A stretch of 64,000 nucleotides of DNA from Mycobacterium colombiense (GCF_001672755.1 NZ_LZKI01000132.1:1-64000), one strand, 5' to 3'; shown: positions 27,976-37,687, counted from the stretch's first letter. The notes: generated from the sequence alone by a model not told the origin. Numbers and translations are program-made.

Positions 27976-29390
27976 ACGAACTCCGCGGCCCGGTGCCCGA
28001 TCATCACGATCGTGGCGTGCGGGCCGCGGCTGGTGATCGCGGGCAGGATCGAGCCGTCGATCACCCACAGGTTGTCGATGCCCAGCACCCGGCACCGGGG
28101 ATCGACGACGGCGCCCATCGGCGCCGTGCCGCACAGGTGCTGCGAGGTTGACCAGACGGCCGCCGCGGCGTCGATTGTGCCGCCTGCCAATTCGCGGGCC
28201 AGCTCGCTGCCCCGGCGCAGCGCCGCGACGTCCTCGGGCTCGCTGTCGTAGCGGTGCTCGATTCGCGGCGCCACGTCGGGGTCGGCCGAGACCAGCGTGA
28301 TGCGCCCCCGCGCGCGCGGCTGCATCAGCGCCACCCCCAGGTGTGGCCAGTCGGCGTGACCGGCGGTGCCGTCGCCGGTCATCGCCACGAATCCGCCCGT
28401 GTACGGCCTGATCTCGAGGTCGTCGGCCGTACTGAGCACCACCTCCAGCACCGGCCGTCCGGGCGCCACCGTCCACTCGGTGGGCAGCACCCACTCGGCA
28501 TGATCGCTGAACGACATGCCGACCGGCAGCGGCGCCAGCACCGGCACGCCGGCGGCGCGTAGCATCTTTTCTTCTCCGAAGCCGGAGAGCATCAGCAGGC
28601 GTGCGGTCTCGATCGCACCGGCGCACAACACGACCCGGTCGGCGGTCAGGGTCATGCGGCCGTGCGGGCCGACCGCGTCGACGCCGACCGCGGCGGTGCC
28701 GGCGAAACGCAGCCTTGCTGCCCGGGTGCGCGCGTGCAGGTTCAGGTTCGGCCGTCCCAGCGCCGGGATCAGGTATCCCGCGCCCGATCCCCGCCGCACT
28801 CCGTCGACGATGTTGAGCGGGACGGCGCCGATTCCTGAAACCTGTTCTGGTGTAACATCATTCAGGTCGGCTATCCAGCCGAATCCGGCGCGCTCGGCGG
28901 CGGCGATGAATCGCTCGGTGGTCCCGGTCATCTCGTGCGTGCGGCGCACCTGGATGGGGCCGCTGTCGCCGTGGGCGGGACCGTCGAAGTCCAGGTCGGT
29001 CTCGATGGCACGGAAGCTGTCCAGCACGTCGGCCCATCCCCAGCCCGGCATGGCCATGCGCTCGAAGTCGCGCGGCAATCCACGGCAGAAGTAGCCGCCG
29101 TTGATCGCGCCCGACCCGCCCACCGTCGCCCCGCGCACGAGGGGATGCCGGCGGACGGGCTCGTCGGTGAGGCGGGTCTGGTAGCGCCGCACCAGCGGGC
29201 TGCCGACACCTATGGGCAACTGCAACCCGTTGGCGGTCTGGGCGAGCAGTCCCGGATCGTCGAGCGCCGGCCCTGCCTCGAGGACGGTCACCGCGCACCG
29301 CGGATCGGCGGAAAGACGTTCCGCAACAACCGATCCTGCACTGCCGGCGCCGACGATCAGCACATCGCTGTGCGAGGCGGCTGTGGTCAA
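27969..29390 (-). CDS. mftG: mycofactocin-system GMC-family oxidoreductase MftG
   Basis: This 473-residue glucose-methanol-choline type flavoprotein has an N-terminal FAD-binding motif DVLIVGAGSAGSVVAERLS. VRGATVGGSGAINGGYFCRG is the GMC signature 1 region, LCAGAIETARLLMLSG is signature 2, and the C-terminal HLCGTAPMGAVVDP and NLWVIDGSILP carry the active-site histidine region. In mycofactocin systems MftG is thought to re-oxidise reduced mycofactocin and feed electrons to respiration. The start is probably the TTG at 29390, eight bases after mftF. The last bases overlap the convergent MFS gene. Confidence 0.93.
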   Translation of the reverse strand: MTTAASHSDVLIVGAGSAGSVVAERLSADPRCAVTVLEAGPALDDPGLLAQTANGLQLPIGVGSPLVRRYQTRLTDEPVRRHPLVRGATVGGSGAINGGYFCRGLPRDFERMAMPGWGWADVLDSFRAIETDLDFDGPAHGDSGPIQVRRTHEMTGTTERFIAAAERAGFGWIADLNDVTPEQVSGIGAVPLNIVDGVRRGSGAGYLIPALGRPNLNLHARTRAARLRFAGTAAVGVDAVGPHGRMTLTADRVVLCAGAIETARLLMLSGFGEEKMLRAAGVPVLAPLPVGMSFSDHAEWVLPTEWTVAPGRPVLEVVLSTADDLEIRPYTGGFVAMTGDGTAGHADWPHLGVALMQPRARGRITLVSADPDVAPRIEHRYDSEPEDVAALRRGSELARELAGGTIDAAAAVWSTSQHLCGTAPMGAVVDPRCRVLGIDNLWVIDGSILPAITSRGPHATIVMIGHRAAEFVQ

Positions 29391-29398
29391 GGTGGTGG

Positions 29399-30811
29399 TT
29401 AACTCCGGATCTGGGGCTTCAGGGCGCGCACGTTGCGTTCACGTAGCACACCCCACCACAACCCCAGCCCATACGCCAGGTCGTCGACGCGCTTGAGCAC
29501 CAGGTAGGTCGGCAGCCCGATCGGTTCGACGTCGTCACTGATCGCGTCGCGGCGGCGCAGCCAGTCGACCACCCCGTCCATCACGGCCGCGACCAGGACC
29601 ACCCGCCGGAAATGGCGCGACATGGTGGCGGCCACCAGCGCCAGCGGCCAGTAGTGCCGGCACAACGCCGACGCCAGCTGCAGCGCCGCCGACCACAGGC
29701 CGCGGCCCGCGATCATCGCGACATCGGTCATCGACGTCTCGGCGCTGCGCATCGCCCGCGCGATCCGGTGGCCGGTCAGCACGGCCAGGACGATGGACGC
29801 CAGCCGCGACAGGGTGGACCCGAAGGCCATCAGAATCCACGTCATCAGCGCCCAGCCGGAGATCACCACCGGCGCCGTCTTATCCGGGTGGCGCACCGAC
29901 AGCGGAGCCGCCGAACCGCCGTAAAAGGCTTTGCGCGCGAGCCAATCCCGTAGTTCGGTGCGGTGGTCGTGGGCGACCAGCGCGATCGGCTCGTAGCGCA
30001 GCCGGGTGCCCGACTCGATGAGCCGCCAGCACAGGTCGACGTCCTCGCCGGACTGCAGGGTCTCGTCGAACCCGCCGACCTCCCGGATCGCCGAGCACCG
30101 GCAGATGATCGCCGCGCTGGGCACGTAGGACACCGTGCTGTGCGGCAGCACCGGCGCCTCGCGCTCGCCGAGGTCGAGCGAGGAGTGCACCGCCTCGTAG
30201 CGCGCCACCACGTTCTCGCTGTGCGACAGGCCGACGATGCGGGGCGCGACCAGGCCGACCGTGGGATCGCAGAAGTGCCCGAGCAGCGCCTCCAGCCAGC
30301 CCCGGCGCGGTGCGACATCGGAGTCCAGGAAGGCGACGAAGTCCGTCCGGCAGGCCCCCAGCCCGGTGTTGCGGGCCGCCGCCGGGCCCTTGCTGCGGTA
30401 GTGGCGCAGCACCTCGATGTCGCAGTGCGCACCGACGAAGTCCTCCGGCTCGATCGGGGGGGACGAACCGTCGTCCACCACGACGACGCGCAGCCCCCGC
30501 AGGGAGCTCACCAAGCGTCGCACCCCAGAAAGGTTGTCCCGCACCGGGATTACCACCGTCACGTCATGGTGAGACGGGCCGCCCGCGGGCCGGGGGTGGG
30601 CCACAGTGGCGTCCAGCAGGGTGCGGGCGAGTTGGGCGCTGAGGTCGTCACGCACCTTCAGCCGGCCGTCCAAGAGCATGTCCTGCGCGGCGGGCGCCAA
30701 CTTCAGCAGCCGGGTCGGCGAACCGCCCAGCAGCGCCGAGCCATCGCCGAGCACCCGCACGCGGCGGTCGACCTGGACGGCGAACCCGTTCGGAAGACGG
30801 GGCGCGCTCAT
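29399..30811 (-). CDS. mftF: mycofactocin glycosyltransferase MftF
   Basis: This 470-residue family 2 glycosyltransferase adds beta-1,4-glucose units to (pre)mycofactocin. The GT-A core has [38 protein letters not shown] and [19 protein letters not shown] with its DxD metal site, and [19 protein letters not shown] supplies the catalytic ED. Several hydrophobic helices in the last 150 residues suggest membrane attachment. The ATG at 30811 overlaps the mftE stop (ATGA). It corresponds to Rv0696. Confidence 0.94.
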   Translation of the reverse strand: MSAPRLPNGFAVQVDRRVRVLGDGSALLGGSPTRLLKLAPAAQDMLLDGRLKVRDDLSAQLARTLLDATVAHPRPAGGPSHHDVTVVIPVRDNLSGVRRLVSSLRGLRVVVVDDGSSPPIEPEDFVGAHCDIEVLRHYRSKGPAAARNTGLGACRTDFVAFLDSDVAPRRGWLEALLGHFCDPTVGLVAPRIVGLSHSENVVARYEAVHSSLDLGEREAPVLPHSTVSYVPSAAIICRCSAIREVGGFDETLQSGEDVDLCWRLIESGTRLRYEPIALVAHDHRTELRDWLARKAFYGGSAAPLSVRHPDKTAPVVISGWALMTWILMAFGSTLSRLASIVLAVLTGHRIARAMRSAETSMTDVAMIAGRGLWSAALQLASALCRHYWPLALVAATMSRHFRRVVLVAAVMDGVVDWLRRRDAISDDVEPIGLPTYLVLKRVDDLAYGLGLWWGVLRERNVRALKPQIRS

Positions 30812-31539
30812 GTCAGCATCCCGTCGGGCCCCGGCCGCCACCGGGAGACCCGCCGGACACAGCCGTCAACCATCTCGGTGAAGATCCGCTTGCCCTCCGC
30901 GGCGGTGGCGGTGGTCGGGTCGCCCAGCACCCCGACCGGGCTGACCGCCCCGACTCCCCCACGGCGCATTGACCCGAGCAACTCGGGCAGCGGCGCGGTG
31001 TTGCCGGCCACCGACCGCTCGGTCCGGACCACGGCCGGCGAGATGTGCAGCACCACCGAGGTTTCGGTATGGCCGGCGTGGGCGTCGCCGCCGGCGGTCA
31101 GGCAGGGGCACCAGCCGACGTCGCGGCCCTCGGTGCGCAACAGGGCCACCGCGCTGCTCAGCGCCTCGACATTGCCGCCGTGGCCGTTGACGAAGACCAG
31201 GCGCCGGGCCCAGTCGGCCGCTGACCTGCCGTACTCGACCAGCAGCAGCGTCAGCGCCTCGGTGCCCAGCGAGATCGTTCCGGCGAAACTCTGGTGCTCG
31301 CCGCTGGCGCCGTAGGCGATGGCCGGCGCCACCAGCCACCCGTGCCCGAGGCGGGCTCGAGCGTCGCCGGCGACCGCCGTCGCGATCCGGGTGTCGGTGT
31401 CCAGCGGCAGGTGCGGACCGTGTTGTTCGGTCGACCCCAGCGGAACCATTACCGACGCCGACGTGCTTGATAGCTGGCTCGACGTCGCGGTTCCCAATTC
31501 GCCGAGTACGGACACTCGGTGATGGTAGGACGAATTCAC
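30808..31539 (-). CDS. mftE: mycofactocin-system creatininase-family peptidase MftE
   Basis: This 243-residue metal-dependent amidohydrolase of the creatininase fold cleaves the modified MftA peptide to release the Val-Tyr-derived core. Metal ligands are visible in [18 protein letters not shown] (Glu, His, Asp) and [13 protein letters not shown]. The GTG start at 31539 matches homologues that begin MNSSYH. A 162-base AT-rich gap separates it from mftD, so mftE-F-G may have an internal promoter. The stop overlaps mftF by four bases. Confidence 0.94.
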   Translation of the reverse strand: MNSSYHHRVSVLGELGTATSSQLSSTSASVMVPLGSTEQHGPHLPLDTDTRIATAVAGDARARLGHGWLVAPAIAYGASGEHQSFAGTISLGTEALTLLLVEYGRSAADWARRLVFVNGHGGNVEALSSAVALLRTEGRDVGWCPCLTAGGDAHAGHTETSVVLHISPAVVRTERSVAGNTAPLPELLGSMRRGGVGAVSPVGVLGDPTTATAAEGKRIFTEMVDGCVRRVSRWRPGPDGMLT

Positions 31540-31565
31540 CTGGCGTGCACCAATTGTTGAAGCTT

Positions 31566-31582
31566 GAAAAAAACTTTTTTTC
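31566..31582. repeat. A/T-tract near-palindrome in the mftD–mftE gap
   Basis: A run of seven A, one C and seven T, flanked by G and C, forms a 17-base near-perfect palindrome in an otherwise very GC-rich genome. It lies between mftD and mftE. It could be part of an intrinsic terminator or attenuator, an UP-like promoter element, or an intrinsic bend. The rest of the 162-base gap holds no gene. Confidence 0.5.
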
Positions 31583-31701
31583 TGGGTCGTTTACTCGCCG
31601 TTCGAATTCTGGGCTCGTCCGTCACGGTTACCCCGCCCGTACCACGATTTGCGTAATCGTCACTTAATCGCAGATGTCCGCCCTGAATACTCGGGCTTTT
31701 G

Positions 31702-32889
31702 CTACCCGCTACCCGAGGGCACGCCCAGCGCCCGGGTGAATCCGGGCGGCACCAGAACGTGGTCCGGCCCGAGGTCGTGCACCGACGAGAGCCCGAGCCC
31801 CATCAGCGCCGAGTCGATGCCGCCGCGCAGAATGTCGAGCACGTTCTCCACGCCCGGTTGGCCGGCCGCGGCCAGCCCCCACAGGTAGGCCCGGCCGATC
31901 ATCACCGCGCGCGCTCCCAGCGCCACGGCCTTGACGACGTCGCTCCCGCGCCGCACGCCGCCGTCGAGGAGCACCTCGATCTGATCGCCGACGGCCGCGG
32001 CCACCGCGGGCAGGGCGCGGATCGAGGCCGGCGTGCCGTCCAGGTTGTTACCGCCGTGGTTCGACACCGAAATAGCCGAAACCCCCGCGTCCACTGCCCT
32101 TTTGGCGTCGTCGACACGCATTACGCCCTTGAGCATGAACGGCCCGCCCCACAGCTCGCGGAGCCAGGCGATGTCCTCCCAGGTCGGCGGCGTCGTGCCC
32201 ATCCACTCCCCGTACGCCTGGAAGAAGGGCGGCCCGGGTTCGCCGCGGCGGCCCTGGTTGGGAACGCGCAGCTCCGGCGGCCGCATGGTCTTCGCCCACT
32301 GCAGCAACCACCGGGGCTTGGTGATGACCTCCGGGCTCATCTTGACGATGGTCTTGAAGTCCATCTTCTCCGGGATCGACGGGCTGCCCCAGTCCCGGCC
32401 GTGCGAGAAGCTCCAGTCGGTGGTGACGATCAGCCCGACCGCCCCGGCCGCGCGGGCGCGCTCGACCCGCGCCGCGATCGCGTCGCGGTCACCGAGCCAA
32501 TACACCTGGAAGAACAGCTTGGGGTTGGCCGCAACGACCTCTTCGATCGGCTTGCTGGCGAACGAGGACAGCCCCATGGCGGTGCCGCGGGCGGCCGCGG
32601 CCCGCGCCACGGCGACCTCACCCTCGGGGTGTACCGCCTGAACGCCCGTCGGCGAGATCAGCACCGGCAGCGAAATCTCTTGTCCCATAACATTGGTCGA
32701 CAAGTCGCGCTTTTCCTGCGCGCCGATGACGTGCGGCGCGAATCCGAGTTCGCTGAACGCTGCCACGTTGTCGGAGACCGTGACTCCCTTTTCGCTGGCC
32801 GAAATCAGCGACGAGTAAGCCGATTTCGGCAACCGGCGCTTGGCGCGTTGCTGCGCGATGGCGACGGTCTCAAACCATGCGTCGGCCAT
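31702..32889 (-). CDS. mftD: pre-mycofactocin synthase MftD (FMN-dependent alpha-hydroxy-acid dehydrogenase family)
   Basis: This 395-residue TIM-barrel flavoprotein, previously annotated as L-lactate dehydrogenase LldD1 (Rv0694), performs the oxidative deamination that makes pre-mycofactocin from the MftE product. The family motif SNHGGNNLDG carries the catalytic histidine, and DGGVRRGSDVVKAVALGARA is the FMN phosphate-binding region; LPVLISPTGVQAVHPEGE is the N-terminal flavin segment. Two bases separate it from mftC, indicating one transcript. Confidence 0.95.
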   Translation of the reverse strand: MADAWFETVAIAQQRAKRRLPKSAYSSLISASEKGVTVSDNVAAFSELGFAPHVIGAQEKRDLSTNVMGQEISLPVLISPTGVQAVHPEGEVAVARAAAARGTAMGLSSFASKPIEEVVAANPKLFFQVYWLGDRDAIAARVERARAAGAVGLIVTTDWSFSHGRDWGSPSIPEKMDFKTIVKMSPEVITKPRWLLQWAKTMRPPELRVPNQGRRGEPGPPFFQAYGEWMGTTPPTWEDIAWLRELWGGPFMLKGVMRVDDAKRAVDAGVSAISVSNHGGNNLDGTPASIRALPAVAAAVGDQIEVLLDGGVRRGSDVVKAVALGARAVMIGRAYLWGLAAAGQPGVENVLDILRGGIDSALMGLGLSSVHDLGPDHVLVPPGFTRALGVPSGSG

Positions 32890-32891
32890 CG

Positions 32892-34097
32892 TTACACCGG
32901 GCTTTCGCTACACATGCGTGCCGGCGGCGTCTCAGGCGTGACCGTAGGCGGCCGCACCGACAGGGTCAGCGGAACCGGCTGGCGGATGCGCTTGCCGCGG
33001 GAATGATCGGCCCGGGGGCGCGGCGTCTCGCGGTCGTGCGCCAGCGCCGTCGCGCTGTGGCCCTGCACGCATTCGGGATCCGGCCCGTCCAGCGGCAGGC
33101 CGGTGAAGAATTTGGCGGCCATACATCCGCCCCGGCAGCTGTCGTAGTGACCGCAGCTGCCGCAGGCGCCCGCCGACTGCGGCTCGCGCAGCTCGCGGAA
33201 CAGCGGGGCGTTCTTCCAGACGTTGTCAAAACCACCGTCGGACACCACGTTTCCAGCCAGGAAGCGGTCGTGGATGGCGAACGGGCAAGCATACACGTCG
33301 CCGACCGGATCGATCAGGCACACGACGCGGCCCGCGCCGCACATGTTCAGACCGGCCAGGGCGCCGGATTGGCCGAGCGGGGCCAGGTGGAAGAAGGAGT
33401 CGCCGGTGAGCACCCGCTCGCCCTTGGCGACCAGCCAGTCATAGAGCTGGACCTGCTGGTCCGCGGTGGGGTGCAGCTCTTCCCAGACATCGGCGCCACG
33501 CCCGGAGGGGCGGAGCCGGGTGATCCGCAGCGTGGCGCCGTAACGGCTTGCCAGCGCGGCGAATTCGTCGAGCTGGTCGACGTTGTGCCGGGTGACCACC
33601 ACGGAGATCTTGGCGTCTTTGAATCCGGCCGCGGCCAGATTCTCCAGAGCCCGCACCGCCATGTCGAACGAGCCGGGTCCGCGAACGGCGTCGTTGACCT
33701 CTGCGGTGGCGCCGTCCAGCGAGATCTGGACGTCGACGTAGTCGCTGGCCGCCAGCCGCGCGGCGACCTCGGGCGTGATCCGGACGCCGTTGGTGGAGAA
33801 CTTCACGCCGACGTGGTGCTCGGTCGCGTAGTCGACCAGTTCCCAAAAGTCCGGGCGCACAGTGGGTTCCCCACCACCGATGTTGACGTAGAACACCTGC
33901 ATGCGTTCCAGCTCGTCGATGATGTCCATGCATTGACGGGTGGACAGCTCGCGCGGGTCTCGCTTGCCCGACGACGACAGGCAGTGCACGCACGCCAGGT
34001 TGCAGGCATACGTCAGTTCCCAGGTGAGGCAGATGGGTGCGTCGAGCCCATGCTCGAACTGCTCGATCAGCCGGGGTACGGGGGCCGCTGTGGTCAT
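32892..34097 (-). CDS. mftC: mycofactocin radical SAM maturase MftC
   Basis: This 401-residue radical SAM protein decarboxylates the C-terminal Tyr of MftA and forms the Val-Tyr carbon–carbon bond. The radical [4Fe-4S] cluster motif is CNLACVHC (C-x3-C-x2-C) near residue 30. GGGEPTVRPDFWEL provides the SAM-binding GGE. Auxiliary-cluster SPASM cysteines appear late: MCGAGRVVCLIDPVGDVYAC, CGSCGHYDSCRGGC and a final Cys. A Pro/Arg-rich tail of about 50 residues follows. The ATG overlaps the mftB stop by four bases (ATGA). Confidence 0.96.
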   Translation of the reverse strand: MTTAAPVPRLIEQFEHGLDAPICLTWELTYACNLACVHCLSSSGKRDPRELSTRQCMDIIDELERMQVFYVNIGGGEPTVRPDFWELVDYATEHHVGVKFSTNGVRITPEVAARLAASDYVDVQISLDGATAEVNDAVRGPGSFDMAVRALENLAAAGFKDAKISVVVTRHNVDQLDEFAALASRYGATLRITRLRPSGRGADVWEELHPTADQQVQLYDWLVAKGERVLTGDSFFHLAPLGQSGALAGLNMCGAGRVVCLIDPVGDVYACPFAIHDRFLAGNVVSDGGFDNVWKNAPLFRELREPQSAGACGSCGHYDSCRGGCMAAKFFTGLPLDGPDPECVQGHSATALAHDRETPRPRADHSRGKRIRQPVPLTLSVRPPTVTPETPPARMCSESPV

Positions 34098-34420
34098 TGA
34101 TGGTCCTTCCGGGGCACCAGCATGTTGGACTCGACGAGCACACCCAGCGCATGCAGGTACGGGGCCTGCGCGGCGTCGTCCACGCCGGCCGCGCGGCAAG
34201 CGGACCGGATGTCGGGATGGTCGGCCAGCGACTGCACCACCGTGAGGATGGTGCGGTTCTTCAGAAACGACAGCTTGCGGGTACCGAAGTGGTAGAGCAG
34301 CGCGCCGAACGGTTCCGGCCGAACCGCTACCTGCGGGTGCAATCGCCAGCCGCGATCAGGATCGAACGGCGTCGCCGTCCGAGCCTGCGCGGGCGCGGGC
34401 ACGGTCAGTAAACCCCGCAC
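34094..34420 (-). CDS. mftB: mycofactocin peptide chaperone MftB (PqqD-like RRE domain)
   Basis: This small protein, up to 108 residues, binds the MftA leader and presents it to MftC. The conserved part runs from [20 protein letters not shown] through [20 protein letters not shown] to the acidic C-terminal region, typical of the PqqD-like RiPP recognition element. If it starts at the GTG at 34420, it begins inside mftA in another frame; a GTG at 34402, just after the mftA stop, would shorten it by six residues and avoid overlap. Confidence 0.92.
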   Translation of the reverse strand: MRGLLTVPAPAQARTATPFDPDRGWRLHPQVAVRPEPFGALLYHFGTRKLSFLKNRTILTVVQSLADHPDIRSACRAAGVDDAAQAPYLHALGVLVESNMLVPRKDHQ

Positions 34421-34494
34421 ATGCCGTCGATGGACACCTCTTCGACCAGGGTCTCGGTGACGAGCTGGGTGTCAGTTTCGGTCTCGTGGTCCAC
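34405..34494 (-). CDS. mftA: mycofactocin precursor peptide MftA
   Basis: This 29-residue peptide starts at GTG 34494. It has an acidic leader ([20 protein letters not shown]) and the invariant C-terminal core IDGMCGVY. The last Val-Tyr becomes the mycofactocin redox cofactor after MftB/MftC, MftE, MftD and MftF processing. An AAGG purine stretch lies upstream. The gene is easy to miss because of its size; its sequence is nearly identical to the M. tuberculosis peptide (Rv0691A). Confidence 0.95.
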   Translation of the reverse strand: MDHETETDTQLVTETLVEEVSIDGMCGVY

Positions 34495-34517
34495 GGGGCC
34501 TTGCCTTTCGTCCGGTC

Positions 34518-34570
34518 TTGACAACGATGGGGTCTGAGTCACACTCGCCGCCAGAATATGGCATCGAGTG
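34518..34570. promoter_or_regulatory. divergent mftA/mftR promoter region with operator-like inverted repeats
   Basis: On the plus strand TTGACA (34518–34523) followed after 16–17 bases by CACACT/ACACTC suggests the mftR promoter. GAGTCACACTC (34536–34546) is a palindrome overlapping its -10 region. CACTCG (34542–34547) and CGAGTG (34565–34570) form a second inverted repeat 17 bases apart. On the minus strand TATTCT near 34552–34557 could be the mftA -10. MftR is the obvious candidate to bind here. Confidence 0.45.
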
Positions 34571-34593
34571 CCGAAATGGAAGGGCGGGGTCCG

Positions 34594-35190
34594 ATGATGC
34601 CGCAGCCGCGGGTGGGCAGGCGCCGCTCGACCACCCCGCACCACATCACCGACGTCGCCATCGACATGTTCACGGCCCGCGGTTTCGCCGACGTGAGCGT
34701 CGACGACGTCGCCCAGGCCGCCGGTATCTCCCGCCGCACCCTGTTCCGCTATTACGCATCCAAGAACGCCATCCCCTGGGGCGACTTCGACAACCACCTT
34801 GCCCACTTGCGCGACCTGCTCGACAACGTCGATGCCGGCGTGGGCCTGGGTGATGCGCTGCGCGCCGCGCTGTTGGCGTTCAACACCTTCGACGAATCCG
34901 AGACCGCCCGGCACCGGCAGCGCATGCGGGTAATCCTGCAAACCGCTGAGCTGCAAGCGTATTCGATGACGATGTACGCCGGCTGGCGTGAGGTGATCGC
35001 CGGGTTCGTGGCGCGCCGCCTGGACTGCAAGACCGCGGATCTGCTGCCCCAGACCGTCGCCTGGACGATGCTCGGGGTGGCCTTGTCGGCCTACGAGCAC
35101 TGGCTGAGCGATGAATCCGTCCCGCTGCCGGTCGCCCTGGGCAACGCCTTCGACGTTGTGGGTGCCGGACTGGACGGGCTGACCGGGTGA
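34594..35190 (+). CDS. mftR: mycofactocin-system TetR-family regulator MftR
   Basis: This 198-residue repressor has an N-terminal HTH ([40 protein letters not shown]) and the MftR-typical [19 protein letters not shown] segment, followed by a helical ligand domain ending VVGAGLDGL. Members control mycofactocin genes and respond to acyl-CoA-type effectors. I chose the ATG at 34594 (preceded by AAGGGCGGGG); an ATG at 34558 would add 12 residues but has no ribosome-binding site. It is divergent from mftA and overlaps the next gene by four bases. Confidence 0.93.
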   Translation: MMPQPRVGRRRSTTPHHITDVAIDMFTARGFADVSVDDVAQAAGISRRTLFRYYASKNAIPWGDFDNHLAHLRDLLDNVDAGVGLGDALRAALLAFNTFDESETARHRQRMRVILQTAELQAYSMTMYAGWREVIAGFVARRLDCKTADLLPQTVAWTMLGVALSAYEHWLSDESVPLPVALGNAFDVVGAGLDGLTG

Positions 35191-36233
35191 CGGCCGAGCA
35201 CCTGGTGCACACCCTGCGGTCACAGGGCAGGTTCTGCGCCTCGTCGGGCTCGCCGATGTATGGCGAGCTGTTCGAACTGGTGGCCGGCGACGTCGAAGCC
35301 GGCGGCGTCTTCGCGACCGTCTTGGCCGGCCGCGAGGACGCCCCCTCGCGCGACGCCGTACCGCTGCGGTTGCTCGGCGGGCTGCACCGGTTGGTGCTCG
35401 ACGGCCGGGCGGCGCGGTTGCGCCGCTTCTACCCCAGCACCGGCGGCGGGTGGGAGGCCGAACCCGCCTGGCCGGAGATCCTGGACGCCGCCGCCGGTCA
35501 CGTCGACGCACTGCGCGCGGCGCTGAGCCGGCCACCGCAGACCAACGAGGTAGGCCGATCGGCCGCCCTGATCGGCGGACTCCTGCACATCAACCACGAA
35601 TTCGGCTTGCCCATACGGCTTTTCGAGATCGGGTCGAGCGCGGGGCTGAACCTGCGGGCGGACCACTACCGGTACGGCTTCGCCGGTGGCCAGTGGGGGC
35701 CGAGCGACTCACCGGTGAGCATCGACGACGCGTGGCGCGGCGCGCTGCCGCCCCGGCGCGAGTTGCGGATCGTCGCGCGGCACGGGTATGACATCGCGCC
35801 CATCGACGTCGGCGACGCCGACGGGGAGCTGACCGTGCTGAGCTATGTCTGGCCCGACCAGGCCGCCCGGCTGGCGCGGCTGCGCGGCGCGATCGAGGTC
35901 GCCCGCCGGGTGCCGGCGGCACTCGAGCGCCGAACCGCGGCCGACGCGGTCGCCGGCCTGGCGCCGGCCGACGGTGCGCTGACCGTGTTGTGGCATTCGA
36001 TCACCTGGCAGTACCTGTCCGCCGACGAACGCGCCGCGGTGCGCGCCCACGTGGAAACGCTGGCCGCCCGGGCCGGCGCCCGCTCGCCGTTCGCCCACCT
36101 CACGATGGAGCCGACACGCGACGGCCCGGGCGCACCCATCAGGTTCGTGGTGCGGGCCCGCAGCTGGCCGGATGGCGCCCCGCAGACCCTGGGCGAATGC
36201 CATCCGCACGGCGCGCCGGTGGACTGGCACTGA
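35187..36233 (+). CDS. DUF2332 domain protein (Rv0690c-like)
   Basis: This 348-residue protein of the DUF2332 family has no established activity. Conserved-looking stretches are [20 protein letters not shown], a nucleotide- or SAM-pocket-like [40 protein letters not shown] and [19 protein letters not shown]. The GSSAGLNL segment resembles a glycine-rich SAM-binding loop, so a methyltransferase-like fold is possible but not shown. It is coupled to mftR by a GTGA overlap, as in M. tuberculosis, which hints at a link to mycofactocin regulation. A strong terminator follows immediately. Confidence 0.85.
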   Translation: MTAEHLVHTLRSQGRFCASSGSPMYGELFELVAGDVEAGGVFATVLAGREDAPSRDAVPLRLLGGLHRLVLDGRAARLRRFYPSTGGGWEAEPAWPEILDAAAGHVDALRAALSRPPQTNEVGRSAALIGGLLHINHEFGLPIRLFEIGSSAGLNLRADHYRYGFAGGQWGPSDSPVSIDDAWRGALPPRRELRIVARHGYDIAPIDVGDADGELTVLSYVWPDQAARLARLRGAIEVARRVPAALERRTAADAVAGLAPADGALTVLWHSITWQYLSADERAAVRAHVETLAARAGARSPFAHLTMEPTRDGPGAPIRFVVRARSWPDGAPQTLGECHPHGAPVDWH

Positions 36234-36236
36234 TGC

Positions 36237-36278
36237 ACGCAGCCGAATGCCCTACTGCGGTAAGGCATTCGGCTGCGT
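36237..36278. terminator. bidirectional hairpin terminator with 15-bp perfect arms
   Basis: ACGCAGCCGAATGCC (36237–36251) pairs perfectly with its inverse complement (36264–36278) around a 12-base loop. It lies between the convergent stops of the DUF2332 gene and the aldo/keto reductase and is followed by a short T run on the plus strand. It should stop transcription from both sides. Confidence 0.75.
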
Positions 36279-36293
36279 TTGAGGCCTGAGTTA

Positions 36294-37154
36294 CTAGGTC
36301 CCCATGAAGGTCATGGGATCGTGCAGCACGCGGGTGCCGTCATGCAATCCTTCGATGGCCTCCATGTGCTCGGGGGCGAGGGTGAAGTCGAACACGTCCA
36401 GGTTCTGCGCGACGCGCTCGGGCTTGGACGACCGCGAGACCACGACGTTGTCCAACTGCAGGTTCCACCGAACCAGTACCTGGGCCGGGGTGCGGCCGTA
36501 CTCGGCGGCGATCGATGTCACCGTCGGGTTCTCGAGCATCTTGCCGACACCCAGCGGGCTGTAGGACTGGGTCTGCACGTCGTGCTCGGCGTGGGCCAGG
36601 CGCAGGTCGGCCTGGTTGAGCCGAGGGTGCAACTCGACCTGGTTCACGGCGGGCACCTCGTCGGTTTCCTCGATGACCGTCGCAAGCAGTTCCTCGGTGA
36701 AGTTGCAGACGCCGATCGAGCGGACGTGCCCCTCGTCACGGGCCAGCTTCATGCCCTCGAAGCTCTCCACATACTTGCCCAGCTTCGGCGCCGGCCAGTG
36801 GATCAGGTAGAGGTCGAGGTAGTCCAGCCCGAGCCGGTCCAGGCTCGCCTTGCATGACTCCTGGGCGGTGTGGAAGCCCTGCTTCGACGTACCCAGCTTG
36901 GTGGCGACGAACAATTCCTCGCGGGGAATGCCCGAGGCCGCGATGGCGCGGCCGACGGCTTCCTCGTTTCCGTAGGAGGCGGCGGTGTCGATGAGGCGAC
37001 AGCCGGCTTCCAGCGCCGCGAGTACCGAGCTTTCCGTCTCCTCGTCGGACAACTTGGCTACCCCCAAGCCAAGTACGGGCATCTTCGCCTCGTCATTGAG
37101 TGCGACGGTCGGAATCGCGCTGGGCGAGCTGTATATCTCATCAATCACTGTCAC
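36294..37154 (-). CDS. aldo/keto reductase (Rv2971-like)
   Basis: This 286-residue NADPH-dependent TIM-barrel reductase has the catalytic tetrad of the family: Asp in [17 protein letters not shown] together with the Tyr of the same segment, Lys in LFVATKLG and His in [11 protein letters not shown]. The [10 protein letters not shown] and [11 protein letters not shown] segments and the C-terminal nucleotide-binding [20 protein letters not shown] are also typical. Physiological substrates are likely reactive aldehydes. The GTG start at 37154 is probable, with a GTG two codons later as alternative. It is not part of this region in M. tuberculosis. Confidence 0.9.
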   Translation of the reverse strand: MTVIDEIYSSPSAIPTVALNDEAKMPVLGLGVAKLSDEETESSVLAALEAGCRLIDTAASYGNEEAVGRAIAASGIPREELFVATKLGTSKQGFHTAQESCKASLDRLGLDYLDLYLIHWPAPKLGKYVESFEGMKLARDEGHVRSIGVCNFTEELLATVIEETDEVPAVNQVELHPRLNQADLRLAHAEHDVQTQSYSPLGVGKMLENPTVTSIAAEYGRTPAQVLVRWNLQLDNVVVSRSSKPERVAQNLDVFDFTLAPEHMEAIEGLHDGTRVLHDPMTFMGT

Positions 37155-37687
37155 TTGCCAATCACCTGCCTGCTCAAGTTAGTGGTTATCTAGGAAAGGA
37201 ACGATGATTCAGCGGCGGCCAACGGCCGGGCGGTTCAGCCAACGCACTGCGTTGTGCACGGTCCCGCAACATCGCCCGCTGCAGACAGTAGCGAAGCCCT
37301 GCAAGCGGTGCACCGAATGCCGCGACACTTGTCGACACAGCAAAATTCGTCACCGCTTGGAGTTACGAGTTTCCAGCACAATGCGTTTGGTATTGCTCTT
37401 GATGGCAATTGTGTGACACCGACTACAGCGCTGCATTCTTTCCCCTGACAAGCATTCCAAACAAACGCGTGCAGTGAGGTGCATCACCATCGAATTAGGC
37501 TGTGGCGTAAGGCTAATTCGCGTCGAACCTCCAGGCAGACGGGCGTACGCCAGTGAAAACCTTGACGGTCTAAGTGCTTTCGTTTCTGCGGAGTTCAGCG
37601 GGGTGCGTGCGACAGGAATTCGCCGATCCCTTATGCTCGACAAACGCCGACCGCACGCCAACACCGGAAGCGAGGCAGACCTGTCCC
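37155..37687. other. intergenic region of about 530 bp, no supported gene
   Basis: This gap between the aldo/keto reductase and the inositol-monophosphatase-like gene is noticeably richer in A and T than its surroundings. Open frames exist on both strands but none shows a domain, codon bias or ribosome-binding site that I can recognise. TATGCT near 37633 may be the -10 box of the downstream gene. A small RNA or a decayed gene is possible. Confidence 0.4.

Noticed and set aside
26335-28151. Long alternative-frame open frames over the MFS gene
   Set aside because: The MFS frame has clear membrane segments, motif A and a strong ribosome-binding site; the others are Arg/Gly/Gln-rich shadows.
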